Assembly: GCA_944391275.1 (NCBI GenBank)
Contig: CALXSZ010000158.1
Location: 1-8,612 of the forward strand
DNA: 8,612 bases
Direction of reading: 5' to 3'
DNA from: an uncultured Syntrophomonadaceae bacterium
GTDB lineage: Bacteria > Bacillota > Syntrophomonadia > Syntrophomonadales > Syntrophomonadaceae
Positions 6,286 through 8,612 of this stretch are shown here, piece after piece. Numbering within the stretch: position 1 is the first letter of the stretch; each line of letters starts with the position of its first letter. Made by a program: the position numbers and the translations under genes. The notes under the pieces are model-generated. The model had not been told where the DNA came from. It worked only from the letters and a program-made list of their open reading frames with translations, and did not search any database.

Positions 6286-6373
6286 AGTTTAACGATCCAA
6301 GGGATGGAGTTATTCATCCTTGAATGAAGTTATTCATCCTTAAATAGAGTTTAATGGAGTTTAACGATCCAAG
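6286..6373. repeat. Cluster of short direct repeats in the divergent control region
   Basis: AGTTTAACGATCCAAG occurs at 6286-6301 and 6358-6373 (identical, 72 bp apart). Between them AGTTATTCATCCTT occurs at 6308-6321 and 6328-6341 (20-bp period), and GAGTTTAATG/GAGTTTAACG at 6347-6356 and 6357-6366 (10-bp period, one mismatch). The order is A-B-B-C-C, with the last C running into the second A. Each B copy is flanked so that a 5-bp stem can form (GGATG/CATCC and TGAAT/ATTCA). Spacings of 10 and 20 bp would put copies on the same DNA face. Confidence 0.75.
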
Positions 6374-6439
6374 AAATTCGGGGACTCAGTCTTGAAAGGG
6401 GATTTAATGATAAAAATATTGTAACGGTCTCGCGAACAT

Positions 6440-6467
6440 TTGACCAGTCTTTCAAGAAGTATACAAT
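6440..6467 (+). promoter_or_regulatory. Upstream promoter candidate for the thioesterase gene
   Basis: TTGACC (6440-6445), a 16-bp spacer and TACAAT (6462-6467) form a reasonable sigma-A promoter reading right, about 155 nt before the ATG. It could act as a second start, or serve a longer leader RNA. Confidence 0.45.
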
Positions 6468-6501
6468 AATGTTGCTCTTATCTTGGTCTAAAATAGATGC
6501 G

Positions 6502-6530
6502 TTGTTATTTTTCGGCAATTTTGTTATGAT
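6502..6530 (+). promoter_or_regulatory. Main promoter candidate for the thioesterase gene
   Basis: TTGTTA (6502-6507), exactly 17 bp, then TATGAT (6525-6530) with an extended -10 TG at 6522-6523. The expected transcript start near 6537 leaves an 85-nt leader before the ATG at 6622. This is the best-matching promoter in the window. Confidence 0.65.
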
Positions 6531-6621
6531 AAGAATAGAGAAAAGCCGAACAGGAAAAGAAAGAAAAACAGCAAGTTTTTGGTTTTTAAACAGGGAATAA
6601 CGGGTGAGGAGAGGAGAAAAA

Positions 6622-7056
6622 ATGGATTTAGAAAAAGTACGCGACTTAGACGCCGGAAATATGCGCGACGCATTAGGAATTGAAATTATTGAGTATACGC
6701 CCGAGCGCGTCGTTGCCAAAATGCCCATAACTTGGATGGTCCGCCAGCCTTTCGGAAGATTACATGGCGGAGCGTCCGTGGTTTTGGCGGAGACTGTAGC
6801 AACCGCTGGAACATATCAATTTATTGATATGGAAAAACAAGGCGCGGTGGGCTTAGATATCAATGCAAATCACTTGAGGGGTGTCAGTGAAGGGTATGTC
6901 CGAGGGGTTGCAACGCCCCTTCATGTGGGAAAACGTACGGCGGTTTGGGATATAAAAGTAATTGACGACGAAGACCGCTTGATTTGCAGTTCTCGTGCAA
7001 CCATTGCTATTATTGACCGTCCGCAAGAGCATAAAAATACTGCGCCGCAAGTATGA
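6622..7056 (+). CDS. Hotdog-fold acyl-CoA thioesterase, MenI/YdiI-like (PaaI family)
   Basis: Encodes 144 residues. The ATG at 6622 lies 5 nt after GGAG within a GAGGAGAGGAG ribosome site; the in-frame GTG at 6604 is rejected because it would put that site inside the coding region. The core QPFGRLHGGASVVLAE (42-57) is almost the E. coli YdiI sequence, and Q42, H48 and E57 have the same spacing as the YdiI catalytic residues Q48, H54 and E63. GLDINANH and a VRGVATPLHVGK-like stretch also match, ending in CSSRATIAII. YdiI/MenI hydrolyses 1,4-dihydroxy-2-naphthoyl-CoA in menaquinone synthesis, but close relatives such as EntH act on other aryl- or acyl-CoAs. No men gene is nearby, so the substrate is inferred. 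Cytoplasmic, probably tetrameric as in the family. The next gene begins 91 bp downstream with no terminator seen. Confidence 0.92.
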   Translation: MDLEKVRDLDAGNMRDALGIEIIEYTPERVVAKMPITWMVRQPFGRLHGGASVVLAETVATAGTYQFIDMEKQGAVGLDINANHLRGVSEGYVRGVATPLHVGKRTAVWDIKVIDDEDRLICSSRATIAIIDRPQEHKNTAPQV

Positions 7057-7147
7057 AGAAGGCTCGTGAAAACGGATCCCCCTAATATTCTTTGTCCGAA
7101 AAATACGCTTTTTCATGGCCAAAAAATTTTGAAGGAGGAAGTCCATC

Positions 7148-8035
7148 GTGAAACAATCTGTTATCCATGCGTGCCGTCGATTCACCGAAGATATTTCAAT
7201 CGCCGATATTTTCTTAATTCTGTTGGGATCCGCATTGGGGCCTTTTGCTTTGCAGGTATTGTTGACACCGAACGGCCTGTTAACCGGCGGCGTTGCCGGA
7301 ATTGCGGTCCTTTTGCAATTTATTAGCGGGATCGATTCGTGGGTTTGGTATACATGTATTAATATTCCGATTTTTATTGCCGGTTTCCGTTTTGTCAGTC
7401 CGCGCTTTTTTTTGTACAGTCTTTTGGGAGCGGCGGCTTATTCGGGATTTTTAGCGCTCTTTGGCCATTTAGATGGAATTTGGACGGAAACGAATCTGCT
7501 GCTCAATGGCATTATTGGGGGGATTTTATCCGGCGTTGGCTGCGGAATTGTTCTAAGGGGGAAAGGCTCCGGCGGCGGAATGGACGTCATAGCCGTTATT
7601 TTTCGCCGTAAATGGGGATTCCAGCTAGGAGAGGTCATACTTGCAGCGAACCTTCTCATTATTATTTGCAGCGCTTGCATTACGTCTGTAGAAACCGCTT
7701 TTTATTCAGGGATTGCTATGTTTGTTTCTTCCAAAATGATTGATCGGGTCATGTTAGGGTTTGGCGGAAACAAGACCGTGATGATTATTGCTGAACAGTC
7801 GGAGAAAATTGCTCAAGAAGTTTTTCTAAACCTACGTCGCGGATGTACTTTTTTGAATGGAGAAGGCGCCTATACGCATGTCAACCGATCGGTTATTTTG
7901 GTGAGCATTTATCAGTCGCAGCTCCCGCTATTAAAAGAAATTATTTTTAAGATTGAACCCAATGCGTTTGTCATCATTTATGATAGCAATGAAGTTTATG
8001 GAAGAGGTTTTCAATCCAGCAAAAACGAGTTTTAA
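7148..8035 (+). CDS. YitT-family membrane protein (DUF161 + DUF2179)
   Basis: Encodes 295 residues from GTG 7148, 9 nt after AAGGAGG (7132-7138). Hydrophobic segments lie at about 19-40, 47-62, 68-82, 88-106, 119-137, 160-178 and 182-197. The family's glycine-rich motifs are present: LTPNGLLTGGVAGIA (39-53), GIIGGILSGVGCGIVLR (121-137) and the SGGGMD motif (141-146). The soluble C-terminal DUF2179 domain spans about 206-288, with RRGCTFLNGEGAYT (230-243), a hydrophobic strand, PNAFVIIYDSNEVYGRGF (271-288). Length is normal for the family. YitT proteins are common in Bacillota as several paralogues, and their transported or sensed ligand is not well established. It follows the thioesterase gene and may share its transcript. 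A family call is safe; function is not. Confidence 0.93.
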   Translation: MKQSVIHACRRFTEDISIADIFLILLGSALGPFALQVLLTPNGLLTGGVAGIAVLLQFISGIDSWVWYTCINIPIFIAGFRFVSPRFFLYSLLGAAAYSGFLALFGHLDGIWTETNLLLNGIIGGILSGVGCGIVLRGKGSGGGMDVIAVIFRRKWGFQLGEVILAANLLIIICSACITSVETAFYSGIAMFVSSKMIDRVMLGFGGNKTVMIIAEQSEKIAQEVFLNLRRGCTFLNGEGAYTHVNRSVILVSIYQSQLPLLKEIIFKIEPNAFVIIYDSNEVYGRGFQSSKNEF

Positions 8036-8069
8036 CGAAAAACTTCTTTGTTTTTAACGAAAAGCTTCT
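8030..8069. repeat. Near-perfect 18-bp direct repeat at the end of the YitT gene
   Basis: TTTTAACGAAAAACTTCT (8030-8047) recurs at 8052-8069 with one mismatch (A to G), a 22-bp period. The first copy includes the TAA stop of the YitT gene. It could be slippage or repeated binding sites before the isomerase gene. No stable terminator stem is seen in the 149-bp gap. Confidence 0.75.
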
Positions 8070-8075
8070 CTGTTA

Positions 8076-8171
8076 ATGGAGGAATCGAAAAAAGACATTA
8101 TCCAAAGACGGATACGTCGTCAAGGGGGACTGAAACATTCCCAAATGGTTATCGAAGCGGCGGAAGGGTAG
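8076..8171 (+). CDS. Possible 31-residue small protein, doubtful
   Basis: ATG 8076 opens a 31-codon frame ending in TAG (8169-8171), 13 nt before the isomerase start. The product is highly charged, with a MEESKKDIIQRRIRRQGG start. There is no good ribosome site before the ATG. It may be a leader peptide or chance; I do not recognise it. Confidence 0.15.
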   Translation: MEESKKDIIQRRIRRQGGLKHSQMVIEAAEG

Positions 8172-8184
8172 AGGAGATGAAGCG

Positions 8185-8612
8185 GTGTCAGGTACGTGGA
8201 AAAAATTCAAAAGAGATTTTTATGCAGCGTCAGAAATCGGTTTGCAGTTGGATTTCAGCCGTATGGGAGTAGAGCGAGAAACGATCGTAGCCAAGCATAC
8301 ACAGCCTCTGTTTCAGCACATGCGTCAATTGGAACAGGGAGTGGTCTGTAATCCGGATGAAAATCGAATGGTTGGACATTACTGGTTAAGAGACGCTTCG
8401 TTGGCTCCATCGCAGGAAATTCGCGATGAAATTATGCGGACACAGCAAAAAATACAAGACTTTACTCGACGAGTCAAAACGCAGGCCGTGTGTGGAGAAC
8501 ACGGGCAAGCGTTTTCAACGATGTTGATTATTGGGATTGGCGGGTCTATTCTGGGACCGTGTCTGGCGGTCCAAGCTTTAGGCGAAAGGACGGGATTAAA
8601 AGCCTATTGGAT
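8185..8612 (+). CDS. pgi: Glucose-6-phosphate isomerase, N-terminal 142 residues
   Basis: The gene starts at GTG 8185, 9 nt after AGGAG (8172-8176), and runs off the right edge. The nearest upstream stop in this frame is TGA 8131, and no in-frame ATG lies between. Visible landmarks are LDFSRM (22-27), NPDENRMVGHYWLRDA (56-71), and the phosphosugar-binding strand-loop IIGIGGSILGP (115-125), where the family has GIGGS-xLGP. The LD-S-RM, NPDE-RMVGHYWLR and GIGGS pattern is that of the subgroup well known from cyanobacteria, not the short Bacillus or the E. coli type. The enzyme interconverts glucose-6-phosphate and fructose-6-phosphate in glycolysis and gluconeogenesis, in the cytoplasm. The catalytic residues of the C-terminal half are outside the window. 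Transcription may come from the YitT gene upstream; only a weak TTGTTT (8048-8053) promoter element is seen in the gap. Confidence 0.93.
   Translation, partial: MSGTWKKFKRDFYAASEIGLQLDFSRMGVERETIVAKHTQPLFQHMRQLEQGVVCNPDENRMVGHYWLRDASLAPSQEIRDEIMRTQQKIQDFTRRVKTQAVCGEHGQAFSTMLIIGIGGSILGPCLAVQALGERTGLKAYW

Noticed and set aside
6604..6621. GTG start for the thioesterase
   Set aside because: The ribosome-binding sequence would lie inside the coding region; ATG 6622 is correctly placed after it.
6351..6728. Minus-strand frame over the divergent control region and thioesterase start
   Set aside because: Antisense to a clear gene and its promoters, with no recognisable protein features.
8048..8272. 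Plus-strand 74-codon frame between the YitT gene and pgi
   Set aside because: It overlaps the start of pgi in another frame and has no ribosome site or recognisable motif; the pgi frame explains the sequence.
1..8612. tRNA, rRNA, CRISPR array, insertion sequence, prophage, toxin-antitoxin or defence genes
   Set aside because: I looked and saw no cloverleaf-like block, regular spaced repeats, transposase motifs or terminal inverted repeats; the genes are metabolic or envelope types.

Overview
The window looks like an ordinary chromosomal stretch from a Bacillota (Firmicutes) bacterium, most likely a clostridial or related anaerobic lineage. The evidence is strong AAGGAGG-type ribosome binding sites, TTG and GTG starts beside ATG, sigma-A-like promoters, a lipoprotein serpin, and a secreted protein with copper-amine-oxidase-N-like (stalk) repeats. 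Base composition is moderate and similar across the genes. I saw no mobile element, CRISPR array, tRNA or rRNA. The species cannot be named from this sequence.

Left part (1-3484): a minus-strand membrane gene of the DUF368/PopT family (polyprenyl-phosphate transporter), cut by the window edge, is divergent from a plus-strand lipoprotein serpin (597-1853). A second exported protein follows (2039-3484), with two stalk-like repeats and an unrecognised tyrosine-rich C-terminal region. All three act at the cell envelope. The serpin and stalk genes share a strand, but a 185-bp gap with hairpins separates them, so co-transcription is uncertain.

Middle (3485-6621): a 413-bp convergent gap holds an RNA-like nested inverted-repeat region followed by a very strong 17-bp-stem terminator. 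The minus-strand gene 3898-6198 encodes a complete aconitase-superfamily hydratase of the YbhJ type. It carries an uninterrupted run of 16 A in its coding strand, just upstream of the part encoding the swivelling domain. The 423-bp divergent region 6199-6621 is dense in sites: two inverted repeats around a long-spacer promoter candidate for the hydratase, a cluster of short direct repeats, and two good promoter candidates reading right.

Right part (6622-8612): three plus-strand genes encode a hotdog thioesterase very close to MenI/YdiI, a YitT-family membrane protein (DUF161 + DUF2179), and the first 142 residues of a glucose-6-phosphate isomerase of the type with an RMVGHYWLR motif. They may be co-transcribed but have no obvious common pathway.

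No clearly new multi-gene system is visible. The strongest leads are the A16 tract in the hydratase gene (a possible slippage switch), the structured candidate RNA at 3575-3720, the crowded control region at 6230-6380, and a recurring pattern of short tandem duplications in intergenic DNA.
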